From the NCBI GenBank assembly GCA_016715105.1, contig JADKBO010000021.1:72156-136155 (forward strand): a stretch of DNA of 64,000 bases, given 5' to 3'. Both the position numbers and the translations under genes were made by a program. The stretch comes from Saprospiraceae bacterium (GTDB taxonomy: Bacteria; Bacteroidota; Bacteroidia; Chitinophagales; Saprospiraceae). Each line of letters begins with the position of its first letter. Position 1 is the stretch's first letter. Below the pieces are notes generated by a model. It saw only the letters and a program-made list of their open reading frames with translations. It made no database searches and was not told where the DNA came from. Below are positions 48,210 to 55,935 of the stretch, one piece after another.

Positions 48210-48629
48210 TCAGCCAATTACCCTTTTGTCTTTTGCAACATACTTTGCAAAGCTAAGTAAAGCGCCTGTGACCATCAAATTTCTCATAAAATTGACCGTT
48301 TCCAGTTCTTGCTCACGTGCAAGATCGGCTGTCATCATACCTTCAGTTCCTATTTCATATCCCATGGATCTGGGTAGGTGCACCATAAATGCCATCAAAA
48401 TCACATACAATGCCATCATCACATAGGCCAACTTATCATACTTGCCAATTACTGCAGAGATGATGAATGCGAGTATACAAACCAATGTGAAGTAGTTCCA
48501 AAAATATGGAAATGGCAGATAATCAGGCACAAATGCTGCTCCAACTTCTGGTTTGCCTAAATGTAATCCCACGTATAATAGAAAGGAAAGCGGGAATAAA
48601 TACCGTCCGATGTTGAGTATTTTATCCAT
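48210..48629 (-). CDS. Four-helix membrane protein, DoxX-like
   Basis: The frame extends to 48677, but the ATG at 48629 (MDKILNIGRYLFPLSF) gives a product of about 139 residues with four membrane helices that fits the DoxX/DUF-type quinone-linked family: GRYLFPLSFLLYVGLHLG at the start, an amphipathic loop with HLPRSMGYEI, and a last helix. It starts 4 nt after the YCII gene's stop, so they are coupled. DoxX-like proteins are linked to thiol or redox stress; function inferred only. Confidence 0.65.
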   Translation of the reverse strand: MDKILNIGRYLFPLSFLLYVGLHLGKPEVGAAFVPDYLPFPYFWNYFTLVCILAFIISAVIGKYDKLAYVMMALYVILMAFMVHLPRSMGYEIGTEGMMTADLAREQELETVNFMRNLMVTGALLSFAKYVAKDKRVIG

Positions 48630-48633
48630 GGTT

Positions 48634-48996
48634 TTACATTTCATTGGTTGGAAAAGGAACGAGTGGTCTGATTTCAACCGAACTGTTTGGGTACTTCAAA
48701 ATCGGGCAAGTTTTACTCCATTCTTGTACTTCCTCAATACTCTCTGATTTGCAAAGGAGAAAACCTGAAACCAACACGCTATCGCTTTCTTTGTAAGGTT
48801 GACCTTCATCTATACCATCATTAGTTACAATGGAAGCGTCATATCGCATAGGCGCAGTACTTACCAATTTACCCTGCATTGCAATGTTGCCAATCCAAGA
48901 TTGCCACTTAGGCATGTCCTCCGCCATATCCTGAGAGGTCGCCAAATAACCGTTTTCTGCGCTTGCATTTCGGAATAATAAAAGATACTCTGTCAT
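48634..48996 (-). CDS. YCII-related (YciI/DGPF) domain protein
   Basis: The annotated frame reaches 49029, but ATG 48996 (MTEYLLLFRNAS) fits the family: YLLLFR at the start, then MPKWQSWIGNIAMQGKLVSTAPM and a C-terminal VEIRPLVPF strand. About 120 residues, a ferredoxin-like fold. The domain is found in small enzymes and in fusions with sigma factors; the activity is unknown. It forms an operon with the DoxX-like gene. Confidence 0.82.
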   Translation of the reverse strand: MTEYLLLFRNASAENGYLATSQDMAEDMPKWQSWIGNIAMQGKLVSTAPMRYDASIVTNDGIDEGQPYKESDSVLVSGFLLCKSESIEEVQEWSKTCPILKYPNSSVEIRPLVPFPTNEM

Positions 48997-49067
48997 TGTC
49001 TTTAATTTTAATTGTGAATGATGGTACAAAGTTGCCTCTCACAATTTTTCCGGACGATGACAAAAGT

Positions 49068-49637
49068 CTACAATTTGGCTTTCAGCCGACTAAATACGTC
49101 TTTGTGAATGCCGAGGTAGGAAGCAATGAGTTTGCTGGAGACTCTGGTGAGTAAACTAGGACGATTTTCCATCAACCATTTCAATCGTTCTAAAGCCGAT
49201 AAGGAGACAAAAGTGTTGATTCGATACACGGAATTGGCATAGGAAGCTTCCAGAATTTGCTTATAAACTTTATCAAATTGGGGTACTGTTTCCATCATTT
49301 CTTGGAAACCCCTTCTATCTATCGCTAATAAGTGAGAGGGCTCTACAGTCCTGATGTTTTCTGTAGCTGGTTTTCCACTTCCAAAGCTGATCAATTCACT
49401 GCACCAGTGGTCTTCAACCACAATGTCTCGGGTGGTTTCATTCATTTCGTGGTCATAAACATAAACCTGTAAACACCCTTTTGCAATGAAATACACGTAT
49501 TTACAAACCTCTCCTTCTGATAAAAGCTGTTCCTTTCTTTTTGTTTCTATTTGTTTGAATTTTGAAAGGACGAGATCCAAATGTTCTAGATCATTTCCAA
49601 GGCGCTTGATGATGTGTTGTTTCAATACTTCTATCAT
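49068..49637 (-). CDS. Crp/Fnr-family transcriptional regulator
   Basis: The 189-residue protein has an N-terminal cyclic-nucleotide-binding-type beta roll (KEQLLSEGEVCKYVYFIAKGCLQVYV, about 34-60) and a long dimer helix. The short C-terminal winged helix has the recognition part VSSKLIASYLGIHKDVFSRLKA. No Cys cluster for an iron-sulfur centre is seen. The ligand is unknown. It lies upstream of the YCII/DoxX genes on the same strand and may regulate them. Confidence 0.88.
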   Translation of the reverse strand: MIEVLKQHIIKRLGNDLEHLDLVLSKFKQIETKRKEQLLSEGEVCKYVYFIAKGCLQVYVYDHEMNETTRDIVVEDHWCSELISFGSGKPATENIRTVEPSHLLAIDRRGFQEMMETVPQFDKVYKQILEASYANSVYRINTFVSLSALERLKWLMENRPSLLTRVSSKLIASYLGIHKDVFSRLKAKL

Positions 49638-49717
49638 TTGGTAATTATGTTTGGTGATAACATTGATACCAATGAGAAATAAATTTTCACTTTATTTTGT
49701 TTTGAATGGCTCCTATT

Positions 49718-50149
49718 TTATGGACAAATAATGTTGGCATGTCTGGCAACCAATTTCCACATGTCTTCCTTTTTCATCCAAATATTGGTATATCTCCGTT
49801 TTACAACCGGTTGTGAAGGATCTGTTGGAACCACTGTTTCATTGCCCATCGAAAACACTGTATGGTCTTGGATGATGATTGCCTCTGTGTTCCGAATGAG
49901 GGAAGATCTTGAACGAGTAAGGACTGGCCTATCCAGAGTGGTTTTTCCCGCAAAATTTATCTTATTGTCTGGTGCATTCACTACATAATCCTTGTCCCAG
50001 AGTTTCAAAAGTGTGATGGAATCTTTTTCTAAAATGGCCTTTACTTCCACTTGTTCTAGTCTGCGAATTTCTGCTTCTGTTTCTTGGTCTTGACCAAAAA
50101 CGAAACAGGCACTGCTAAACAAAAGGAAAATTATAAATGATGTTTTCAT
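49718..50149 (-). CDS. Secreted DUF4440/NTF2-like protein
   Basis: The open frame extends to 50197, but the ATG at 50149 (MKTSFIIFLLFSSACFVFGQ) gives a full signal peptide. The mature 120 residues form an NTF2-like cone: AEIRRLEQVEVKAILEKDSITLLKLWDKDYVVNAP, then VKRRYTNIWMKKEDMWKLVARHANII. The role is unknown. It is about 80 nt from the Crp/Fnr gene on the same strand. Confidence 0.82.
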   Translation of the reverse strand: MKTSFIIFLLFSSACFVFGQDQETEAEIRRLEQVEVKAILEKDSITLLKLWDKDYVVNAPDNKINFAGKTTLDRPVLTRSRSSLIRNTEAIIIQDHTVFSMGNETVVPTDPSQPVVKRRYTNIWMKKEDMWKLVARHANIICP

Positions 50150-50375
50150 GAAAGATATGGTTTTGAAGTTAATTTTTAATTTAATAGAACTCCTCATTTT
50201 ATAAACAGTACAAATTTGACAAGCAACAGATTTGCAGAAATTTAATTATTTATAAGGGAGGGAAAAGAGCGTCCTGATTTCATGGATGATGCTAAAGTAC
50301 ATTAAAAATAATTCAAGGTTATATTTATTTGAAATATTGGCGAAATTGGTGTCAAACTTTCCTAGTGATCATAAA

Positions 50376-51102
50376 TTATACCCCTTGATGTCTCTGTATC
50401 AGATAGGTAAAATTAAAAAAAAGATCGTTTTCATACAGCTTCGCATTACTCTTTAATGGCAATCGAGTAAGATGTAAATACCCAAAATCAAACTTTATAT
50501 TTGACGTAGCTTTAAATTCCACGTTGAGTCCTATTCTATTTTGATCAAAGAAATGGGCTTTTGTAACTCCAGCTACGTTAAATAAATGTTCGTTATAAAT
50601 GCCAACTTTTACTTTTTGGATAAATCACCGCAGCCCAAATCGATTTCTCCAGCGAATTACATCGATCGTTGGATTGCTGAGCATGCGGTACTCTGGTGCC
50701 GCTCTAAAAACTCCAAAGAACTTTTTGACAATTTCCTTTTGTACCTCCATGGAAATCGAAAATCTGATTTCGTCTTTGGGTTGTGCTGCTTCGTCAGATG
50801 CTGTTTGAATAATTTATAATTGGAAAAATAAGCAAATGGCGACACCGAAAATTTGATGTCTTTATGGTATTGAAAATGGACCCAATTCCTATAAGAAAAC
50901 ATCAAATTTTTATCAAAGACATTGTGATTATCAAAGCCTTCCTGCCTTCGGTGTTGGAACTCTCCGTCAAACTTTATCTTATTGTTTACTGGAAAGCTCA
51001 AAGTACTGCGCAACCAAATGTTGTGATGCTGTTGTGCAAATAATGTATGAGCAATAAAGCATCATTCCAATTAAAACCAAGCCTTTTGACCACCGCGTCA
51101 TG
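50376..51102 (-). pseudogene. DUF2490 outer-membrane protein, frameshifted
   Basis: A start at 51102 (MTRWSKGLVLIGMM) leads, after one indel, to HTLFAQQHHNIWLRSTLSFPVNNK, then FDGEFQHRRQEGFDNHNVFDKNLMFSYRNWVHF. Later frames give IYNEHLFNVAGVTKAHFFDQNRIGLN, HLTRLPLKSNAK and DLFFNFTYLI, to a stop at 50376. These are consecutive parts of a DUF2490 beta-barrel-like protein of about 240 residues. At least three indels are needed, one visibly at a T7 run. I believe the gene is intact in the organism. Its start lies 4 nt beyond the stop of the YeeE/YedE gene at 51106, so it belongs to that transcription unit. Confidence 0.72.
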
Positions 51103-51105
51103 GTT

Positions 51106-51606
51106 TTAGTGCGGTAGTTTTTCCCTCAAATATCCATAAACCCAAGTTCCAGCAATCGCACTCAAAAGTGTAACTATTATGATGGTTGCTCCAGTCCCAA
51201 TTTGTGCAAAAAGTGGTCCCGGACAAGCACCAGTGATCGCCCAACCCAAACCAAAAATCGATCCACCATAAATTTGTCCTTTGTTAAATTTTTTATCGTG
51301 TATTTCTATGGTCTCACCGTATATCGTTTTTACTTCGAATTTTTTGATCAACCATATTGAAACCATGCCGACCAACACCGCACTGCCGATGATGCCAAAC
51401 ATGTGAAAAGATTGCAAACGAAACATTTCTTGAATTCTAAACCAGCTGACTACCTCAGATTTCACAAAGACGATTCCAAACAAAACCCCTACTACCAAAT
51501 ATTTAAAATTGTGATACCACTTGTGTTCCAAATGACTTTCATTGACACACATGGCGTCTTGCAAGCGAATTTCTAAATCTTTATCTATTACTGTATTTTG
51601 TTCCAT
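51106..51606 (-). CDS. YeeE/YedE-family sulfur transport protein (DUF6691 type)
   Basis: The 166-residue protein has four membrane segments and the motif GLGWAITGACPGPLFAQIG (about 117-135), the conserved Cys motif of the second half of YeeE/YedE thiosulfate transporters. The N-terminal cytoplasmic part is about 30 residues long. Paired with the next gene it would make a two-subunit YeeE-type carrier. It lies 12 nt from its partner, in an operon. Confidence 0.85.
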   Translation of the reverse strand: MEQNTVIDKDLEIRLQDAMCVNESHLEHKWYHNFKYLVVGVLFGIVFVKSEVVSWFRIQEMFRLQSFHMFGIIGSAVLVGMVSIWLIKKFEVKTIYGETIEIHDKKFNKGQIYGGSIFGLGWAITGACPGPLFAQIGTGATIIIVTLLSAIAGTWVYGYLREKLPH

Positions 51607-51618
51607 GGCTTAAAATGA

Positions 51619-52182
51619 TTAAAGTGAAAGAATGATGGGCAAAATCAGGTTTGCCATGATAAATCCCCCAACCATAAAACTGATGGTTGCGATCAAAGAT
51701 GGAAGTTGTAAATTGGATAATCCCATGATTGCATGACCACTTGTACATCCACCAGCATACCTGGTTCCAAATCCAACTAAAAATCCGCCAAATACCATCA
51801 TCAAAAATCCACGCAATGTGAAAAGTGATTCCCAATTCATGATGTCTTGGGGTACCAAATGGTTGTAATCTGTGATGCCATATGAGGCCAATTCGGTTGC
51901 TAATTGAGGATTGATTTCAACAGGATTTGGATTTGCCAAAAGGTTGAATGCGACTATTCCACCTAAAAAAATCCCGAATACAAAAAACAAATTCCAGACT
52001 TCTTTTTTCCAGTCGTATTTGAAAAATGGAATGTTGGCAGGCATACACGATGCACAAATGTGCCGAAGGGATGAACTGATGCCAAATGATTTGTTTCCAA
52101 TGATCAAAAAAGCCGGTACTGTCAAACCAATAAGTGGGCCTGCTACATACCAAGGCCATGGTTCCTTTATAATTTCTAACAT
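51619..52182 (-). CDS. YeeE/YedE-family sulfur transport protein
   Basis: The 187-residue protein has about five membrane segments, with ICASCMPANIP (about 42-52) and the hallmark GFGTRYAGGCTSGHAIMGLSNLQLPS (about 138-163). GGCTSGH is the first of the two Cys motifs through which YeeE/YedE proteins relay thiosulfate or persulfide sulfur. The other half is the downstream gene. Located next to MBL-rhodanese and TauE/SafE genes, it fits a sulfur-handling cluster. Confidence 0.88.
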   Translation of the reverse strand: MLEIIKEPWPWYVAGPLIGLTVPAFLIIGNKSFGISSSLRHICASCMPANIPFFKYDWKKEVWNLFFVFGIFLGGIVAFNLLANPNPVEINPQLATELASYGITDYNHLVPQDIMNWESLFTLRGFLMMVFGGFLVGFGTRYAGGCTSGHAIMGLSNLQLPSLIATISFMVGGFIMANLILPIILSL

Positions 52183-52494
52183 TTTTCTACTTTAAGTAAT
52201 ATGAAATTGCATTCTGGAGGACACACTATCGATGATACTCCCAGAAAGCTTTGATACTGATTTTCTACAATGGCAGAAAACCCAAAATTCAGTTGATTTC
52301 TTGTTTGGTTTTCATGAAGACCCAAAACTATTTGAAAACTTTGGGTCTTAATTGAAGTAAATATTATGAAGTTTTTCCTGTTTATTCATCAGCCAAAATA
52401 TGCAACGATCCAATCAATAGTTGCCCAGAATAATCATTTCAGACTACTTCCTATTCGCGTCAAATGAAACAGGAAAAACCTCAATTTTGCTTAT
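52183..52494. other. Intergenic with repeats, no gene
   Basis: A 312-nt spacer between the YeeE/YedE and rhodanese genes. It holds the hairpin at 52317-52349 and a separated inverted pair GTTTTTCCTG (52371-52380) / CAGGAAAAAC (52470-52479). No coding sequence is recognised. Confidence 0.5.
52317..52349. terminator. Hairpin AAGACCCAAA / TTTGGGTCTT
   Basis: A perfect 10-bp stem (52317-52326 with 52340-52349) and a 13-nt loop. It probably ends the rhodanese transcript running leftward. Confidence 0.6.
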
Positions 52495-53217
52495 TTATGC
52501 AAAAGAACAAGAAGCTTCTTTACCAGCAATAGTTTTGCCTCCAGTTGCATTCCATTCTTTCATTCCACCTGAAAAGTTCTTTACATTATCAAAACCGTTT
52601 CTGGCTAGTACAGAATAAGCCACCGCAGATCGATCACCCGACTGGCAATGAATCACCACTTGTTTATCCTTGCTGATTTTGTACAAATTATCTTGGATGG
52701 TTCCTACAAAAACATTTTCAGCACAGTCTATGTGACCAGCTTCATATTCCGAAGCCCCTCTCACATCAATGATTTGTACGTCTGGTTTGTCCAAATAAGA
52801 TTTAAACTCATCTATTGTGATCACATCCGCTTTTTGTAATTTAACATCATAAGCATTCACATCAGAAATATATCCTAAAATATTATCTAAGCCAATGCGC
52901 ATCAGCTTTCTGGTCAATCCTTCTATTTGATCATCATTACAAACCAAAATAAATGATTCCTGATAATTGAGCATCCAACCAGCCCATGTAGAGAAGGAGT
53001 TATTGCCTTGTATGTTTAAACTGCCTGGTATAAATCCATTGGCAAAATCCACCTTATTTCTGGCGTCTATTATTTTTATTCCATTATCATAAGCTGCCTG
53101 AAACTCCTGTTTAGTTAGTTTGGAATGTTGAGGCACACTTGTCAATAATGGACGATCCACCTTATTTAGGTGTTTCATCATGGCAAAATACTTTGGTGGT
53201 TCTGGCTGATCAGTCAA
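52495..53217 (-). CDS. Rhodanese part (two domains) of an MBL-rhodanese protein
   Basis: This frame of 240 residues is the C-terminal half of the protein that begins at 53911; the split is a frameshift near 53217 (IDKL/TDQPEPPKYFAMMKHLNK). Two rhodanese domains follow. The first is at about 30-115 (IKIIDARNKVDFANGFIPGS, with VCNDD at the loop). The second is at about 130-225 with the active-site loop VVIHCQSGDRSAVA and a catalytic Cys. The protein would transfer sulfane sulfur from persulfides produced or consumed by the MBL domain. Confidence 0.87.
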   Translation of the reverse strand: MTDQPEPPKYFAMMKHLNKVDRPLLTSVPQHSKLTKQEFQAAYDNGIKIIDARNKVDFANGFIPGSLNIQGNNSFSTWAGWMLNYQESFILVCNDDQIEGLTRKLMRIGLDNILGYISDVNAYDVKLQKADVITIDEFKSYLDKPDVQIIDVRGASEYEAGHIDCAENVFVGTIQDNLYKISKDKQVVIHCQSGDRSAVAYSVLARNGFDNVKNFSGGMKEWNATGGKTIAGKEASCSFA

Positions 53218-53911
53218 AGTTTATCGATAAAACTTGCTTCATCTTCCTCATAGTCAAATGCCCAGTTGCGAATTTTTTCGTAACCAACGGTTGTACTAGG
53301 CACAGAACCCAAAGCCTTTCCACAAGCAGAACCAGCACCGTGACCTGGCCAAGTCTGTACGTAATCTGGAAGTGCAGCAAATTTTTCAAAGATTGGAACA
53401 TATCTTTTGCACCTGCTTCTTTGGTGCCTTCAATTCCTGCCGCTTTTTCCAATAAATCTGGACGACCTATATCACCTACAAAGACAAAATCTCCTGTAAA
53501 AACCATAATGGGTTTGTCAGTCGCTGGATGGTCTGTGAGCAAAAAGCTGATGCTTTCAGGCGTGTGACCAGGAGTGTGCAACACTTCGAAAGTCAAATTA
53601 CCCAATTTTATGACATCTCCATTTTTCAAACCATGATGTGGAAATTGATATTGCCAATCTGCGCCACCTTCGTCGGAAAGGTAGAGTTCTGCACCTGTAA
53701 GTGCTGCCAACTCACGTGAGCCACAAAGAAAATCTGCATGAATATGCGTTTCTGCAATGTGAGTAATGCGCAAATTGTTTTGTTTTGCAATTTCTAAATA
53801 CACATCCACATCTCTTTGAGGATCAATAACCATTGCTATCCCTGCTGCTTGACAGCCTATCAAATAACTCCCTTGTGCTAAACTTTTGTCATAAACATGT
53901 TGAAAAAACAT
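53210..53911 (-). CDS. MBL-fold (persulfide-dioxygenase-like) part of an MBL-rhodanese protein
   Basis: The start MFFQHVYDKSLAQGSYLIGC is that of the bacterial MBL-rhodanese family. The metal motif is THIHADF rather than HxHxDH, followed by LHTPGHTPESIS and VFTGDFVFVGDIGRPD. After FQSLK the frame shown is wrong. One indel restores KFAALPDYVQTWPGHGAGS and then VPSTTVGYEKIRNWAFDYEEDE, which joins the rhodanese part. Total length about 470 residues, as in the family. Homologues oxidise persulfide or handle sulfane sulfur. It is next to TauE/SafE and upstream of YeeE/YedE genes. Confidence 0.88.
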   Translation of the reverse strand: MFFQHVYDKSLAQGSYLIGCQAAGIAMVIDPQRDVDVYLEIAKQNNLRITHIAETHIHADFLCGSRELAALTGAELYLSDEGGADWQYQFPHHGLKNGDVIKLGNLTFEVLHTPGHTPESISFLLTDHPATDKPIMVFTGDFVFVGDIGRPDLLEKAAGIEGTKEAGAKDMFQSLKNLLHFQITYRLGQVTVLVLLVERLWVLCLVQPLVTKKFATGHLTMRKMKQVLSINFD

Positions 53912-54029
53912 ACATTTTACTTTTATCTGTTTCTAATAATTTCCTAAACCTATACCATGAACGCTACAATAGAATCCTTTTTAATTATTGCTTTGTTCAC
54001 TTTTTTACGTGCTTTACTATTCCCAAATG

Positions 54030-54826
54030 TTATTTGAGCATGGTTTCTTTTACGATGATGTAAATACCCATGATCATCACAAACCATCCAAAAGTGGGTT
54101 TCAATTTTTCACCATTGATTCTTTTTGAAAGCCCCATTCCTATAAATATTCCGACAATGGCAAAGCTTGTAACTTTAATTAAAAATAGCCAATCAATGAC
54201 CGTTTCACTGCTTTCTCCAATGAAACCAATCAACGATTTTGCTGCGATGATGACCAAAGAAGTGCCAATCGCTTCCTTCATCGGTAATTTACTCAATAAA
54301 ACCAAAGCTGGAATGATGAGAAAGCCACCACCTGCTCCAACAAGTCCTGTGAGTACGCCAACGACTGAACCCTCCAATATAATCAATGGATAATTAAATT
54401 GTTGTTTTTGAGGCATTTCATCAACCAACTCTTCTGTCTTTTTTATCATGCTGATGGATGCAAAAATCATCAAAACAGCAAAAATCAGCATCAATAAAAT
54501 ACTTTTTGTCACCGTAAAATCACCTACATTAAAAAGCTCGTTTGGAATGGCCGGAAGAATGAAAACCCTTGTGAGAAAAACTGCAATGATGGATGGAATA
54601 CCAAAAACGATGGCTGTTTTAATATTTACTAAACCTTTTTGGAAATATGAAATGGAACCCACCACGCTGGTTGTCCCAACTATAAAAGGGAATATGCCGT
54701 TGCTAAAACCGCATCCACACTGAATAAATACACCAAAGCTGGCACCGTAAGAATGCTTCCACCGCCCCCGATTATACCCAAAGCAATACCTATAAATATC
54801 GAAGCCGTATAGCCCGCTACATCCAT
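54030..54826 (-). CDS. TauE/SafE-family sulfite exporter-like permease, frameshifted near 54705
   Basis: The real start is ATG 54826 (MDVAGYTASIFIGIALGIIGGGGSILTVP), which one missing base in a TTTTA run separates from IVGTTSVVGSISYFQKGLVNIK in the frame 54030-54848. Both halves carry the inverted-repeat TauE/SafE core: GIIGGGGSILTVPAL and VVGVLTGLVGAGGGFLIIPALVLL. About eight membrane helices and about 265 residues are normal. The family exports sulfite, sulfoacetate or related anions. Beside MBL-rhodanese, disposal of an oxidised sulfur product is a reasonable inference. Confidence 0.87.
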
Positions 54827-54975
54827 TGTTTATAAATTGATGCTGCAAAAATGCACTTACTCAAAGATGTAGTCGGCTACTTTTGTTACACAAGGATTTT
54901 TTATATTGATTTATTGGACTCTCAGAGTGGTAAAAGAGCAAAAAATCATGATATAAATAACAGAATGAAATTCAA

Positions 54976-55935
54976 TCATTTAACTACTGTCCGACGATTT
55001 TTCATTAAGATGAAAACTATCAAAAGGATCATTAATGCAATGATACCTGGATATAAATACGGCAACAAAAGATGGCTCTTTTCATGGATCTCCAGATTGG
55101 AAATTAAAATAAAATTGGCCCAATAATAAGGATGTCTCAATTGTGGAGTCGAATTTTTGAGGTAAACTCTTTTTGCAAAACTAAGGGCATCATTTGCATC
55201 ACCTGTTTCCTTAAATTGCTTCATAAAACCTGGCATCAATTGTAAAGCTGCTTGCTCGGTGGCCGACCAAATCGATGACAAAACATTATCTGTTCCCGCT
55301 ATCAAAAAAGCCCTGGACATACCGTCGATTCCTTCCCCTTCATAGTATTTCCCATCTGCGGTGTAACAAGAGCTTAGGACCACCAATTCTGAATTCAAGG
55401 GTTTCTGGTGTAACTCAAAAGCTCGAAAAACGCATTGAGAATCCCTGTCATCAAATATGAGTGCAGAGTTTGCTCCATTGGTGTAGTTTGCAATGCCATG
55501 TAATGAAAAATATAAAATCCTTGCATCATAAGCCGAGCTACGGAACAAGGATGCTTTTGCTTCTTTTCCAAAAAATAATTGCGATTGGTATCCGCCTGAG
55601 GCACTTTTCAATTCTCTTTCAGAAGTAGAGAAATTGCTTAATTTTACCGCTGAGCCATAAACTGTCTCCAGGTTTTTATTGAGATCTGCTGAATAGTTGG
55701 TAGCAAATCCTATAAATTCATCTTTGTAATTTTCTGATTTTTCAGAGGTCTTAAAGGCTGCATTTGTTGCATATTTGATTTTATATATCTCGGCAAAAAA
55801 TTGTTTTTCATCATTCATCAAAGCCTCTAAGGGCAAATCCATATAATTTTCCATCTGGTATGAATATGAGCGCTTCAATATCCTTATTTTCCTTGCCCAT
55901 GATTTGCTCGCCAAGATAAACAGCCTGCACTTCAT
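54976..55935 (-). CDS. CHAT protease domain with C-terminal membrane anchor (second part of a TPR-CHAT protein)
   Basis: This frame carries the CHAT (caspase-HetF) domain: LPLEALMNDEK, YFSLHGIANYT with the catalytic His, LSSCYTADGKYYEGEGIDGMSRAFLIAG with the catalytic Cys, and VLSSIWSATEQAALQLMPGF. A single membrane helix PYLYPGIIALMILLIVFILM and a basic tail end the protein. The first 37 residues of the frame are not real. The bridging sequence lies in a third frame at 55811-55993 (SVQTIKGLLKDPHQKYDE, EALIFIPDGKL), so two indels join it to the TPR part. As the N-terminal signal and the C-terminal anchor flank it, the protease domain should face the periplasm. Confidence 0.87.
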   Translation of the reverse strand: MKCRLFILASKSWARKIRILKRSYSYQMENYMDLPLEALMNDEKQFFAEIYKIKYATNAAFKTSEKSENYKDEFIGFATNYSADLNKNLETVYGSAVKLSNFSTSERELKSASGGYQSQLFFGKEAKASLFRSSAYDARILYFSLHGIANYTNGANSALIFDDRDSQCVFRAFELHQKPLNSELVVLSSCYTADGKYYEGEGIDGMSRAFLIAGTDNVLSSIWSATEQAALQLMPGFMKQFKETGDANDALSFAKRVYLKNSTPQLRHPYYWANFILISNLEIHEKSHLLLPYLYPGIIALMILLIVFILMKNRRTVVK

